Source: CAVXHQ01 sp963789535
GTDB lineage: Bacteria; Pseudomonadota; Alphaproteobacteria; Rhodobacterales; Rhodobacteraceae
Reading direction: 5' to 3'
Assembly: GCA_963789535.1 (NCBI GenBank)
Contig: CAWBKU010000004.1
Span: 310,001-374,000 of the forward strand
Length of the DNA: 64,000 nucleotides
The notes beneath the pieces are model-generated. The model was not told the origin of the DNA. It saw only the letters and a list, made by a program, of their open reading frames with translations, and made no database searches. The number at the start of each line of letters is the position of its first letter. Position 1 is the stretch's first letter. This document shows positions 8,700 to 17,556 of this stretch, piece by piece. Made by a program: the position numbers and the translations under genes.

Positions 8700-10184
8700 T
8701 CAGTGGGTGTTCAGCGTGTCCATCGCGCCCGGCTTGTCGTGCAGGGCGAGGCGGTCGACGATGGTCTCGGAGGCCGCGTTCATGCCACGCAGGTCGACCT
8801 TCGTCCCCTCGCGGCGGAATTTCAACACCACCATGTCGATGGCGGCGACCGAGGAGATGTCCCAGATGTGGGCGTCGGTGACGTCGAGGATCACGTCGTC
8901 GAGCGCCTCGTGGAAATCGAAGGCGCGGGTGAAATCCTCGACCGAGGCGTAGAAGAGCTGGCCCTCGACGGTATAGGTGCGGGTGCGGCCATCGGCACTC
9001 GCCGTGCTGGTGACGCGGAAAATCTGCGCGATCTTGGACGCGAAGAAGAGGCCGGAGAGGAGGACGCCGGTGAGGACGCCGAAGGCGAGGTTCTCGGTCA
9101 GGACGGTGACGATCACGGTGGCGATCATCACCACCGACGAGGATTTCGGGTGGGTGCGCAGGTTGGCGAGCGAGGACCACGAGAAGGTGCCGATGGAGAC
9201 CATGATCATGACCGCGACGAGGGCGGCCATCGGGATGATGTTCACCAGATCGGACAGCACGAGGATGAGGAACAGCAGGAAGCACCCGGCGGCAAAGCAC
9301 GACAGGCGCGCGCGGCCGCCCGATTTCACGTTTATCATCGACTGTCCGATCATCGCGCAGCCCGCCATGCCGCCGAAAAAGCCGGTGACGGTGTTGGCGA
9401 TGCCCTGCCCGACGCATTCGCGGTTGCGGTCCGACGGCGTGTCGGTGAGTTCCTCGACGAGGTTCGCCGTCATGAGGGATTCGAGCAGGCCGACGGCGGC
9501 GATGGCGAAGGCGAAGGGGGCGATGATCGAGAGGGTTTCCCAGAGGAAGGGCACCTGCGGGATGGCGAAGAACGGCAGGCTGTCGGGAAGCTCGCCCATG
9601 TCCTGCACGGTCCGCACGTCCCAGCCGAAGGCCCAGACGAGGGCGGTGAGGACGATGATCGCGATCAGCGGCGAGGGGATCGTCGTGGTGAGGCGCGGCA
9701 GCAGGTAGATGATCGCGAGGGCGGCGGCGACGAGCGCGTAGGTGAGGACGGGGACGCCGAGGAGTTCGGGGATCTGCGCCCAGAAGATCAGGATCGCCAG
9801 CGCGTTGACGAAGCCGGTCATCACCGAGCGCGAGACGTATTTCATCACGAACGACAGGCGGGCCGCGCCGAAGGCGATCTGGATGAGGCCCGCCAGCACG
9901 GTGGCGGCGAGGATGTAGGCGAGGTTGTAGTGCTCGAACAGCGGCTCCATCAGGACCGCCGTGGCCGCCGTCGCGGCCGAGATCATGCCGGGCCGCCCGC
10001 CCGCGATGGACGTGATGACGGCGATGGTGAAAGAGGCATAGAGGCCGACCTTTGGGTCGACGCCGACGATGAGCGAGAAGGCGATGGCCTCGGGGATCAG
10101 GGCCAGCGCCACGACGAGGCCCGAGAGCAGTTCGGCGCGCGGATTGCCGAACCATTCGGCGCGGATGCTGTCGGAAAGTCTCAT
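8700..10184 (-). CDS. SulP-family anion transporter with STAS domain
   Basis: The 494-residue inner-membrane protein has about ten hydrophobic segments between residues 18 and 385, including the SulP signature region ALALIPEAIAFS and ASFTIAVITSIAGGRPGM near the N-terminus. A cytosolic STAS domain at the C-terminus (about residues 390-480) contains DVTDAHIWDISSVAAIDMV. SulP proteins move sulfate, bicarbonate or related anions with Na+ or H+. The substrate cannot be read from sequence. The family is related to bicarbonate-type SulP members. It forms a two-gene operon with the downstream universal stress protein. Confidence 0.9.
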   Translation of the reverse strand: MRLSDSIRAEWFGNPRAELLSGLVVALALIPEAIAFSLIVGVDPKVGLYASFTIAVITSIAGGRPGMISAATAATAVLMEPLFEHYNLAYILAATVLAGLIQIAFGAARLSFVMKYVSRSVMTGFVNALAILIFWAQIPELLGVPVLTYALVAAALAIIYLLPRLTTTIPSPLIAIIVLTALVWAFGWDVRTVQDMGELPDSLPFFAIPQVPFLWETLSIIAPFAFAIAAVGLLESLMTANLVEELTDTPSDRNRECVGQGIANTVTGFFGGMAGCAMIGQSMINVKSGGRARLSCFAAGCFLLFLILVLSDLVNIIPMAALVAVMIMVSIGTFSWSSLANLRTHPKSSSVVMIATVIVTVLTENLAFGVLTGVLLSGLFFASKIAQIFRVTSTASADGRTRTYTVEGQLFYASVEDFTRAFDFHEALDDVILDVTDAHIWDISSVAAIDMVVLKFRREGTKVDLRGMNAASETIVDRLALHDKPGAMDTLNTH

Positions 10185-10384
10185 ATCGGCGCCCCGGTGG
10201 TGAAGGGGGCGGGATGGGGGGTCCGCCGCAGGTTGTCAACCCGACGGCGGGCGCCGTCCCTGTCGCCGGGAGCCACGCCCGCCCTGCCCGTAGCGCCGCC
10301 GTGGACGGCTCGCCCGCAGGCGGGGCGCTATCCCACGCTCTTGTCCGGGCGCAGAAAGTGCAGGGACAGCGCCTCGTTCAGGCC

Positions 10385-11272
10385 TCAGACGAGGTAGGTG
10401 CGGAAGTGGGCGAGCGTCCGGTCCCACGACAGTTCCGCCATCGCCTCGTCATAGCGCGGCGTGCTGTCGTTGTGAAAACCGTGGTTGGCGCCTTCGTAGA
10501 TATAGGCCTCGAAGGTCTTGCCGTTCGCGATCAGGGCGGCCTCGTAGGCGGGCCAACCCTCGTTTATCCGCTCGTCGAGCTCGCCGTAGTGGAGCAGGAG
10601 CGGCGCCTGGATGCGGGGCACGTCGGCGGCATCGGCCTGCATGCCGTAGTAGGGGACGGCGGCCTTGAGTTCGGGATAGGCCACCGCGGCGGCATTGGCG
10701 ACGCCGCCGCCATAGCAGAACCCGGTGATGCCGACGTTGCCGGTCGACCCCTCGTGCGCCATCAGGAATTCGACGGCGGCGAAGAAGTCGTTCATCAGCT
10801 TTTCGGGATCGACGGTGCTTTGCAGGTCGCGCCCCTCGGCGTCGTTGCCGGGATAGCCGCCGACGGAGGTGAGGCCGTCGGGGGCCAGCGCGAGGAACCC
10901 CGCCTTGGCGAGGCGGCGGGCGACGTCCTCGATATAGGGGTTGAGGCCGCGGTTCTCGTGGACGACGACGACGGCGGGAAGCGCGCCGGTCGCCGCGGCG
11001 GGCCGGACCATATAGCCGCGCACCTCGCCGTGACCGTTCGGCGAGGGATAGGTGATGTATTCGGGCAGGATGTCGGGGTCGTTGAACGACACCTGTTCGG
11101 CGAGGGCATAGTCCGGCGACATGATCCCCAGAAGGGCCGTGGCCGTCATGCCCGCCACGGTGAATTTCGCCGCGCGGTCGAGGAACTGCCGCTTGGTGAT
11201 GAGGCCATGGGCATAGAAATCATAGAGTTCGAGGAGTTTCGGGTCGAAATCCTTTGCGGTCGGTCGGGTCAT
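10385..11272 (-). CDS. dienelactone hydrolase-family protein, exported
   Basis: The alpha/beta hydrolase has the dienelactone-hydrolase Cys nucleophile motif GFCYGGG, the VHENRGLN glutamate segment, the Asp in HYGELDERI and the His in ANHGF, so the Cys-Asp-His triad is present. The N-terminus carries KRQFLDRAAKFTVAG followed by a hydrophobic stretch and ALA, a Tat-like export signal lacking a canonical RR pair. ATG 11272 was chosen over an ATG 15 bases upstream because GGAGG lies eight bases before it. The family hydrolyses cyclic lactones or related esters. The periplasmic substrate is unknown. Confidence 0.85.
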   Translation of the reverse strand: MTRPTAKDFDPKLLELYDFYAHGLITKRQFLDRAAKFTVAGMTATALLGIMSPDYALAEQVSFNDPDILPEYITYPSPNGHGEVRGYMVRPAAATGALPAVVVVHENRGLNPYIEDVARRLAKAGFLALAPDGLTSVGGYPGNDAEGRDLQSTVDPEKLMNDFFAAVEFLMAHEGSTGNVGITGFCYGGGVANAAAVAYPELKAAVPYYGMQADAADVPRIQAPLLLHYGELDERINEGWPAYEAALIANGKTFEAYIYEGANHGFHNDSTPRYDEAMAELSWDRTLAHFRTYLV

Positions 11273-11366
11273 GTGCGCGTCCTCCATGCAGCGGGTGACG
11301 GCAGTCTGGTCCGATGCGCCCGCGATTTCCAGTCCGGTGCGACACTTGGCCCCGCAACCGGCGGCC

Positions 11367-12227
11367 TCATGCCTTCAGGCGATACCCGGACCGCAGCCAG
11401 CGCCAGTTCAGCCACAGGACCGCCGCCGTCACCGCGCCCACCACCAGCAGGCCCAGCCAGGGCGAGCTGTCCGAGACGCCCAGCATGCCCCAGCGCACCC
11501 CGTCGATGATGTAGAAGAACGGGTTGGCGTGGCTGAGGGTTTGCAGGACGGGGGGCATGGCGTCGATGGAGTAGAAGGTGCCCGACAGGAACGCGAGCGG
11601 CGTCACGATGAAGTTGGTAATCGCCGCGAGCTGGTCGAACTTCATCGCGTAGATCCCCGCGATCAGGCCGAGGCCGCCCATGAACACCGAGCCCAGCACG
11701 ACGAAAGTGAGCGCCCAGAGCGGGTGGGCGAGGCCGACGCCGAGGGTCAGCCAGACGCCGAGAGAGATGACGACGGCGACGAGCAGGCCGCGCGCGACGG
11801 CGCCGAGCACATAACCCGCGACCAGTTCGGCGGGCGAGAGGGGCGGCATCAGCGTGTCGACGATATTGCCCTGCACCTTGGCGGACGCGAGCGAGGAGGA
11901 GGTGTTGGAAAAGGCGTTCTGGATCACCGTCATCGTCAGCACGCCGGGGGCGATGAACGTCAGGAACGGCACGCCCAGCACGTCGGCGCGGCCGGGGCCG
12001 ACGGCGATGGTGAAGATCATCAGGAACAGGGCGGCGTTGATGAGGGGCGCCATGATCGTCTGGGACCAGACGTTCATGAAGCGCCGGATCTCGCGCCCGA
12101 CGAGGGTCCGCAGGCCGAGCCAGTTCACCCGGCCGAACCGGCGCACCCCCTGTGGATGCCGCGTCACCCGCGCCGGCGTGCCGCCCGCCCCGATGCCCGC
12201 AGCCGTGTCCGTGCTGCCATACCCCAT
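11367..12227 (-). CDS. ABC-2-type transporter permease
   Basis: The 286-residue integral membrane protein has six predicted hydrophobic segments. The cytosolic N-terminus ends in GLRTLVGREIRRFMNVWSQT, typical of ABC-2 permeases of the YadH/multidrug or polysaccharide export class. The NPFFYIIDGVRWGMLG motif near the C-terminus is also typical. A partner ATPase is not adjacent, so it must be encoded elsewhere or lost. ATG 12227 is preceded by CGGGAGG, which favours it over an in-frame start 84 bases upstream. It is divergent from gcrA across a 137-bp gap that must hold both promoters. Confidence 0.85.
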   Translation of the reverse strand: MGYGSTDTAAGIGAGGTPARVTRHPQGVRRFGRVNWLGLRTLVGREIRRFMNVWSQTIMAPLINAALFLMIFTIAVGPGRADVLGVPFLTFIAPGVLTMTVIQNAFSNTSSSLASAKVQGNIVDTLMPPLSPAELVAGYVLGAVARGLLVAVVISLGVWLTLGVGLAHPLWALTFVVLGSVFMGGLGLIAGIYAMKFDQLAAITNFIVTPLAFLSGTFYSIDAMPPVLQTLSHANPFFYIIDGVRWGMLGVSDSSPWLGLLVVGAVTAAVLWLNWRWLRSGYRLKA

Positions 12228-12364
12228 CGCCAACCTCCCGTTTCGCCACGTCGCGCGGCGCGCCCGCCTTGTATCCGCGCTCCAAGCGCTTAGAATACCA
12301 CCCTGACCCAATCCTCAAGGGCCGCGCGGGCAAATGCTCCGGCCCTTCGACCGAAGGAAATCCG

Positions 12365-12961
12365 ATGTCCTGGACCGACGAGCGTGTCGAGACGCTGAAG
12401 AAGATGTGGAACGACGGCCAGTCGGCGAGCCAGATCGCCAAGGAACTGGGCGGTGTCACACGCAACGCGGTGATCGGCAAGGTGCATCGCCTCGGCCTGT
12501 CGAACCGTGCCGTGCCCGGTGCCGCGACCGGACCCGTCGAGACGGTCGCCGAGGCGATGGCCGCCGATACGACCGCCGCCGCGCCCGAGACCAAGGCCGC
12601 GAGTGCTGCGCCCGAGGAGGCCGCGCCGAAGAAGCCCATCGACGACGACGACCTGCCCGAACCGCCGATGTCGGCGGCGCGACGGGCGATCATTCCGGCA
12701 GGTCAGCCGCTGCCGCCGCAGCCTTCGCTGAACGAGATCAGCCCAGAGGCGCTGGCCAAGGTGAGCGAGATCGAGAAGCAGGCCAAGCGGCTGAGCCTCA
12801 TGGAACTCACCGAAAAGACCTGCAAATGGCCGGTCGGCGACCCGGCGACGGACGATTTCTGGTTCTGCGGCCTCGGCGTGCAGGCGGGCAAGCCCTATTG
12901 CGAGGCGCATGTGGGCGTGGCGTTCCAGCCGATGTCGAGCCGCCGCGACCGGCGCCGCTGA
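12365..12961 (+). CDS. gcrA: GcrA-family cell-cycle regulator
   Basis: The 198-residue protein starts MSWTDERVETLKKMWNDG, followed by the SQIAKELGGVTRNAVIGK helix-turn-helix, the GcrA DNA-binding domain. An Ala/Glu/Pro-rich linker (about 60-150) and a conserved C-terminal Cys-containing region (TCKWPVGDP, FCG, YCEAH) follow. In Caulobacter GcrA binds RNA polymerase sigma70 and activates promoters methylated by CcrM at GANTC. It acts as a cytosolic transcription factor. The Glu/Gly-poor linker length is within family variation. A GAAGGAAATCCG ribosome-binding site precedes ATG 12365. Confidence 0.95.
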   Translation: MSWTDERVETLKKMWNDGQSASQIAKELGGVTRNAVIGKVHRLGLSNRAVPGAATGPVETVAEAMAADTTAAAPETKAASAAPEEAAPKKPIDDDDLPEPPMSAARRAIIPAGQPLPPQPSLNEISPEALAKVSEIEKQAKRLSLMELTEKTCKWPVGDPATDDFWFCGLGVQAGKPYCEAHVGVAFQPMSSRRDRRR

Positions 12962-13005
12962 CGGCGGGAAACGGGCGGTCGGCCCACCGTCCGGACCGAC
13001 CGGAC

Positions 13006-13792
13006 CTAGAGGCGGATCACCGGCAGCCCCATGAGGGCCTGCACGAACAGGCCGAGCGTCAGCGCCGTCCAGAGGAGCGCCGCGACCGTGACCCGGCGCG
13101 CGGATCGTCCGGTCCGGTCGAGCCACAGGCCCAGAAGCGGCAGCGCCTGAAATACGTGGATCGACGCGAAATGCGCCGGGCGGTAGTCGCCGACCTGCCC
13201 CGACCAGCCCAGGAACCAGACCGCGGGCACATCGGGCGTGGGCGTGCCGACGCAATGCCCTGGCCCCGACGACATCGTGCCCGCGACCACGAGCGTGAGC
13301 CCGAACGCCAGAACGGCGCCCCACCCGTCCCGGCCCGCGTCGCCGGGCCGAACGCCGGGCTGCGCAGGGCCACGCGCGCGACGGCGAGCGGGCGATCAGC
13401 AGCACCGCGCCGATCCCATCTGGCATAGAGCGTTTCGTGCAGCGGATCGCCGACGTTGAAGTGCGAGCGTTCGGCTAGCCCGCCTGATCGTCCATCGGAC
13501 AGGAAGGCCGCCGACATGATCCAGCCGGTCGCCCGGATCGACGGGGCGGCCCGTTCGGCAGGTGCCATCGTCCGGACCATCAGGGCCAGCGTTCCGAAGT
13601 GCACGACGAAGGACAGCGCGAATTTCGCGGGCTTGACCCAGACGGCGGCACCGTCGAGTTGGCGTGCGTCGAACAGCGACCAGATCAGCGACAGGGCGAG
13701 CATGGCGAGGGCCGCGGCGGTCAGCGCGGCGAAACGGTCCGGGCGGGGCGCAGGGCCGTGGGTTGGCGATAGGGCGCGGCAAGGGCAATCAT
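13006..13792 (-). pseudogene. conserved membrane protein gene with at least four frameshifts
   Basis: Pieces in three frames join into one membrane protein: an N-terminal MIALAAPYRQPTALR, then a core with SLIWSLFDARQLDG and WVKPAKFALSF, then GLAERSHFNVGDPLHETLYA, then GAVLLIARSP, then LAVARVALRSPAF, and finally a C-terminal run containing GPGHCVGTPTPDVP and HFASIHVFQALPLLG. Frame changes are needed near 13735-13745, about 13430, about 13395 and about 13315. It starts three bases after the stop of the ABA4-like gene. I do not know its function. Either it has decayed or this stretch is poorly sequenced. Confidence 0.6.
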
Positions 13793-13795
13793 GGG

Positions 13796-14254
13796 TCAGA
13801 CCTCCGAGGGGGACAGGGTGTGCAGGGTGCGGGTGACGGGGGCGAGGGCCGCCTCGACCAGCAGCCCCGCGACGAAGCCGAGCGGGCCGAGCAGGAACAC
13901 CAGCGGCAGAACGGCGCCCTGGATCAGCCGGTCGACGCCCGCCCGGTCGAGCCGCGCGGCGATTACCGAATCCGGCGATCAGGTCGAAGGCGATGTAATG
14001 CACCCAGCCTGCCAAGAGCGCCCAGTCGTCGGCGAAGAGGCCGCGCAGGCCGCCCAGCGACCCGAAGTCGCCGGTGGCGCCCGCGACCGATCGCACGAGC
14101 CCGGCATAGAGCGCCGCGAGCAGCGCCGGCAGGATCAGCGCCGGATGGCGTTCAGCCAGGCCCAGCGGCGCGGCGCGAGGATCAGGATGAGCCAGCCCGG
14201 CAGGGCTGCCGCACTTGCGAGGCCGAACAGGTCGTCGGGGCCGAGGGCGAGCAT
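13796..14254 (-). pseudogene. ABA4-like (DUF4281) membrane protein with two frameshifts
   Basis: From ATG 14254 the frame encodes MLALGPDDLFGLASAAALPGWLILILAPRRW and so on in short hydrophobic runs. It continues after a one-base shift (near 14135-14145) with ILPALLAALYAGLV, GDFGSLGGLRGLF and LLAGWVHYIAFDL. A second shift (near 13960-13975) gives DRLIQGAVLPLVF and LLGPLGFVAGLL up to TGA 13796. This is the ABA4-like four-helix membrane family, named from a plant neoxanthin-synthesis protein. Bacterial function is uncertain. The regulator is divergent, and operator-like repeats overlap its ribosome-binding site. Confidence 0.65.
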
Positions 14255-14257
14255 CCG

Positions 14258-14289
14258 ATATCTCCGGTGTAAATTTCCATCGTAAATAT
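14258..14289. promoter_or_regulatory. imperfect inverted repeat, TetR operator candidate
   Basis: ATATCTCCGGTGTAAA faces TTTCCATCGTAAATAT with no spacer, 12 of 16 positions pairing. A third related copy lies at 14323-14338. The site sits between the divergent TetR gene and the ABA4-like gene, four bases upstream of the latter's start codon, where bound repressor would block expression. Confidence 0.5.
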
Positions 14290-14322
14290 CTGGCATGGAG
14301 GCGGTTGCGATGTCCAGAGGAA

Positions 14323-14338
14323 ATATCTACGGTGGAAA
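14323..14338 (+). promoter_or_regulatory. third copy of the operator-like half site
   Basis: ATATCTACGGTGGAAA matches the half sites at 14258-14273 and (inverted) 14274-14289, giving a consensus near ATATCTaCGgTGgAAA. It lies 34 bases before the TetR start, consistent with autoregulation. Confidence 0.45.
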
Positions 14339-14371
14339 CATCCTGAGAGGCCGACGGCGTCGGAACGGCGA

Positions 14372-15075
14372 ATGACCGGAAAATCCTATCATCACGGCGA
14401 CCTGAAGGCGGCGCTCGTCGCAGCCGGGCTGCACCTGCTCGAGACCGAGGGCCTGCCGGGGCTGTCGCTGCGCGCCATCGCGGCGCAGGTCGGGGTGAGC
14501 CATACGGCGCCGAAGGATCACTTCGGCTCGCTGCGCGGCCTGCACACGGCGATCGCCACCGAGGGGTTTCGTCGCCACGCCGCCGCCATGCGGGCGGGTC
14601 TGCCCGAGAGTGCGGACCGCGCGGCGCGGCTGACGGCGGCGATGCGCGGCTATGTCGGGTTCGCGGCGGCGCATCCGCATCTGTTCGAGCTGATGTTCTC
14701 GGAACGCTGCACTGCGACATGGCCGACCGCGATCTGCGCGCGGCGGGGGCCGGAAGTTATGCGGTGCTGACCGAGGTCGCCACCGGCCTCGACTGGGACA
14801 AGGCGGACGGCCCGGGCGGGCAGCAGCGGAGCGAACTGATGCTGTGGTCGCTGGTGCACGGCTATGCCACGCTGCGCCGGTCCGATCCGATCCTCACCGA
14901 GCAAGACCGACGCCCCGAGTTCGACATCGCCGAAATCTCGGGTTCCGGTATCGAGAGGCGAGATCGTAGCGCGCATGGTGCGGCGGGAACGACGGGGTGG
15001 ACCTCGGTCCTGGGGGTCCGGGGAGAAGGGGCCCCGCGTCTCCGGGCTTTCCGTGCGGCACCCCGCCCGTTATAG
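14372..15075 (+). pseudogene. TetR-family regulator with one frameshift
   Basis: The N-terminus MTGKSYHHGDLKAALVAAG and SLRAIAAQVGVSHTAPKDHF form a TetR helix-turn-helix of the type that carries a WHG/TetR_C_33 ligand domain. The frame breaks at about 14705-14712 after FELMFSER. The next frame continues with HCDMADRDLRAAGAGSYAVL, then LMLWSLVHGYATL and FDIAEI. Adding one base would restore it. The tail beyond about 14960 does not look like protein, so the true stop may be earlier, possibly through another indel. It is divergent from the ABA4-like gene and probably controls it through the repeats between them. Confidence 0.7.
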
Positions 15076-15082
15076 CGCGGCC

Positions 15083-16502
15083 ATGTCGCAGAACCCCCCT
15101 TCGCTCCGCCCCGACCTCGCGCCAAAGGCGCGGCTCGACGACCTCACGCCAAAGGCGCGACTGACTGCTGCCCCGCGGCGACCGGGGCAGCCGACCATCG
15201 GGATGGTGTCGCTGGGGTGTCCCAAGGCGCTGGTGGACTCCGAGCGGATCCTGACGCGGTTGCGGGCGGAGGGCTATGATATCTCGGCCGATTACGCGGG
15301 CGCGGATGCGGTGATCGTCAATACCTGCGGGTTTCTGGACTCGGCCAAGGCCGAGAGCCTCGAGGCGATCGGCGAGGCGCTGGTGGAGAATGGCCGCGTG
15401 ATCGTGACGGGGTGTCTGGGGGCGGAGCCCGAGTATATCCGGGCGCATCATCCGCGCATCCTCGCCGTGACGGGGCCGCATCAATACGAGCAGGTGCTGG
15501 ACGCGGTGCATGTGGCGGTGCCGCCGCGGCCCGATCCCTACGTCGACCTGCTGCCGCCGCAGGCGGTGAGCCTGACGCCGCGGCACTACAGCTATCTCAA
15601 GATTTCCGAGGGCTGCAACCACAAGTGCAGGTTCTGCATCATCCCCGACATGCGCGGACGCCTTGTCGTCGCGGCCCGCAAAGGCCGTGCTGCGCGAGGC
15701 GGAACGGCTGGTCGAGCGGGGGGTGCGGGAACTGCTGGTGATTTCGCAGGACACGTCCGCCTATGGCACCGACTGGCCGGTGGGCGATGTGGCGCGCGCC
15801 GATCATATCGTCGATCTGGCGCGCGATCTGGGGTCGCTGGGGGCCTGGGTGCGGCTGCATTACGTCTATCCCTATCCGCATGTCCGCCGCCTGATCCCGC
15901 TCATGGCGGACCCCGCGTCGGGGGTGTTGCCCTATCTGGATATCCCGTTCCAGCACGCGCACCCCGATACGCTGCGGCGCATGGCGCGGCCGGCGGCGGC
16001 GGCGCGGACGCTGGACGAGATCGCGGCCTGGCGGGCGGAGTGCCCGGACCTGACGCTGCGCTCGACGTTCATCGTGGGCTATCCGGGCGAGACGGAGGCG
16101 GAGTTCCAGGTGCTGCTCGACTGGCTCGACGCGGCGCAACTCGACCGGGTCGGGTGTTTTCAGTACGAGGACGTGGCGGGGGCGCGGTCGAACGCCCTGC
16201 CCGACCATGTGGCGGCGGAGGTCAAGCAGGAGCGCTGGGACCGGTTCATGGAACGGGCGCAGTCGATTTCGGCAGGCAAGCTCGCGGCGCGGGTGGGGCA
16301 GCGGATGCAGGTGATCGTGGATGCGGTCGATCCCGATCCCGAGACGGGCGTGGCGACCTGCCGGACGATGGGCGACGCGCCGGAAATCGACGGGAACCTC
16401 TATATCGACGAGGGGCACGGGCGCCTGTCGCCCGGCGATATCGTCACGGTCGAGGTGGAGGAGACCGAGGATTACGACCTGTGGGGGCGGCTGGTCGACT
16501 AG
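15083..16502 (+). CDS. rimO: ribosomal protein uS12 methylthiotransferase RimO, one frameshift
   Basis: RimO is a radical-SAM enzyme that methylthiolates Asp88 of ribosomal protein S12. The N-terminal MTTase domain has cysteines in LGCPKALVDSE, NTCGFLDSA and GCLGAEPEY. The radical-SAM motif CNHKCRFC follows at about residue 180, with IIPDMRGRL. The frame then changes near 15655-15672. The second part starts SSRPAKAVLREAERLV and runs through PYLDIPFQHA, FIVGYPGETE and the TRAM domain to TAG 16502. One surplus base accounts for the length. A 30-residue extension precedes the usual start. A sequencing indel is likelier than inactivation. Confidence 0.9.
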
Positions 16503-16512
16503 GGGGCGGGGA

Positions 16513-16587
16513 TGGTACCGAGTGCTGGTCTCGAACCAGCGACCTCTTGATCCACAATCAAGCGTTCTACCCCTGAACTAACTCGGC
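16513..16587 (-). tRNA. tRNA-His (GUG)
   Basis: The minus strand folds as a cloverleaf: acceptor GCCGAGT/ACTCGGT, D arm GTTC/GAAC, anticodon stem CTTGA/TCAAG with loop TTGTGGA (anticodon GTG), T arm GCTGG/CCAGC with loop TTCGAGA. Discriminator A73 and CCA are encoded. Position -1 is T, so no templated G-1 and no C73 exist. This is the unusual alphaproteobacterial tRNA-His type recognised without the otherwise universal G-1. Confidence 0.95.
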
Positions 16588-16652
16588 ACGCGAGGGGCGG
16601 TTTAGGGGTTGTGCGGACGGGCGTCAAGCAGGCGGACGGGAGCGGAAGGAAA

Positions 16653-16691
16653 GGCCGGACCCTCCGGGGGGAGTTGTTATGGCAACGTGAA
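16653..16691 (-). repeat. interspersed repeat, copy R5 (tail type B)
   Basis: The plus strand reads GGCCGGACCCTCCGGGGGG then AGTTGTTATGGCAACGTGAA, the reverse complement of the TTCACGTTGCC..AACA..CTC module of R3/R4. The outer GGGGGGCAGACAGCCCCCC hairpin is missing. Confidence 0.65.
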
Positions 16692-16797
16692 TACGGCCCG
16701 TCGCGCCCTGCCGGAGAGCGGGCCCGGAAAGGGTCGTCGTCCGGTTGCCCGCGCCCGGGGCGCGCGCTATGCCGGGGGCCAGCAAGGGAGAGGCAAG

Positions 16798-16998
16798 ATG
16801 GGCATCAACAGCGAGCGTGACGTCGAGGCGAATTTGCAGATCGGGCCGACCGACACGGGGATGGTGCGGATATTCGTCGAGGGCGGCGGCGCCGAGATCC
16901 CGATGGATTTCGAGCCGGAAGAGGCCGAGGAGATCGCCGAGGAGATCCGCGCCGCGGCGATTGCGGCGCGGACGGTGGGCGGCAAGCGCAAGCGCTGA
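16798..16998 (+). CDS. small conserved acidic protein (DUF6324-like)
   Basis: The 66-residue protein MGINSERDVEANLQIGPT... has a central acidic helix (FEPEEAEEIAEEI) and a basic GGKRKR tail. From memory this matches a small Rhodobacteraceae family annotated as DUF6324, but that assignment is not verified here. AGGGAGAGGCAAG just upstream is a good ribosome-binding site for ATG 16798 and argues for a real gene. There are no membrane segments. Function is unknown. It stands alone between a repeat element and the convergent mmcB gene. Confidence 0.75.
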   Translation: MGINSERDVEANLQIGPTDTGMVRIFVEGGGAEIPMDFEPEEAEEIAEEIRAAAIAARTVGGKRKR

Positions 16999-17052
16999 GG
17001 CGGCGCTGCGCGACCGGGGCGCACGGCGTGCGACCTTTGCTGGGCGCCGCGC

Positions 17053-17529
17053 TCAGGGGGCGGTGAGCGCGATGCCGGGATCGCGGGCCGCGTGCTGGCG
17101 CAGGGCGGCATGGCGGGCGAATTTTTGCAGCATCGCCTTGCGGCGCGCCCCGGCGAGTTTCGTTTCGGGGCCGAGGCGCAGGATTTCGGCGTCGTAGCCG
17201 TCGGCGATCATCAGGCCGCTCTCGCCGGGCAGAAGGTCGGTCGGGAAATCCGCGTCCACCGCCCAGAAGAAGCGGTCGCACCAGTCGAGGTAGCCCTGCC
17301 ATTTGTGGTCGGTGCGGAAGTCGGCGACGCCCGACTTGCACTCGACCACCCAGATCTCGCCGCGCGGGCCGAGCGCCATGACGTCGACGCGCAGACCGGG
17401 GGCGGGGACGAGCTCGACGACGCTGGCGAAGCCGTGGCCGAGCAGGTGCCGGCAGACGCCGCGCGCGAGGCGGTGGCCGGGTTGCAGGGCGGGCGTATCG
17501 GGGCCGGGGTGGAGGGCGGTGTCGCACAT
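17053..17529 (-). CDS. mmcB: MmcB-family DNA repair protein
   Basis: The 158-residue protein contains a compact nuclease-like core: LRVDVMALGPRGEIWVVECKSG, then DFRTDHKWQGYLDWCDRFFWAV. The D...EcKxG arrangement is that of PD-(D/E)xK folds. This is the MmcB family, named in Caulobacter as a mitomycin-C-inducible SOS gene. A perfect LexA box lies 12 bases upstream of ATG 17529, so SOS control is directly supported. The protein is expected to be cytosolic and to act on damaged DNA, but its biochemical role is not established. It is convergent with the 66-residue gene and monocistronic. Confidence 0.88.
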   Translation of the reverse strand: MCDTALHPGPDTPALQPGHRLARGVCRHLLGHGFASVVELVPAPGLRVDVMALGPRGEIWVVECKSGVADFRTDHKWQGYLDWCDRFFWAVDADFPTDLLPGESGLMIADGYDAEILRLGPETKLAGARRKAMLQKFARHAALRQHAARDPGIALTAP

Positions 17530-17541
17530 GGCGGCAAAGAT

Positions 17542-17556
17542 GAACAATTGGTGAAC
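17542..17556 (-). promoter_or_regulatory. LexA (SOS) box of mmcB
   Basis: The minus strand reads GTTC-ACCAATT-GTTC, an exact match to the alphaproteobacterial LexA site GTTC-N7-GTTC. It lies 12 bases upstream of the mmcB start, an ideal place for repression. Confidence 0.85.
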
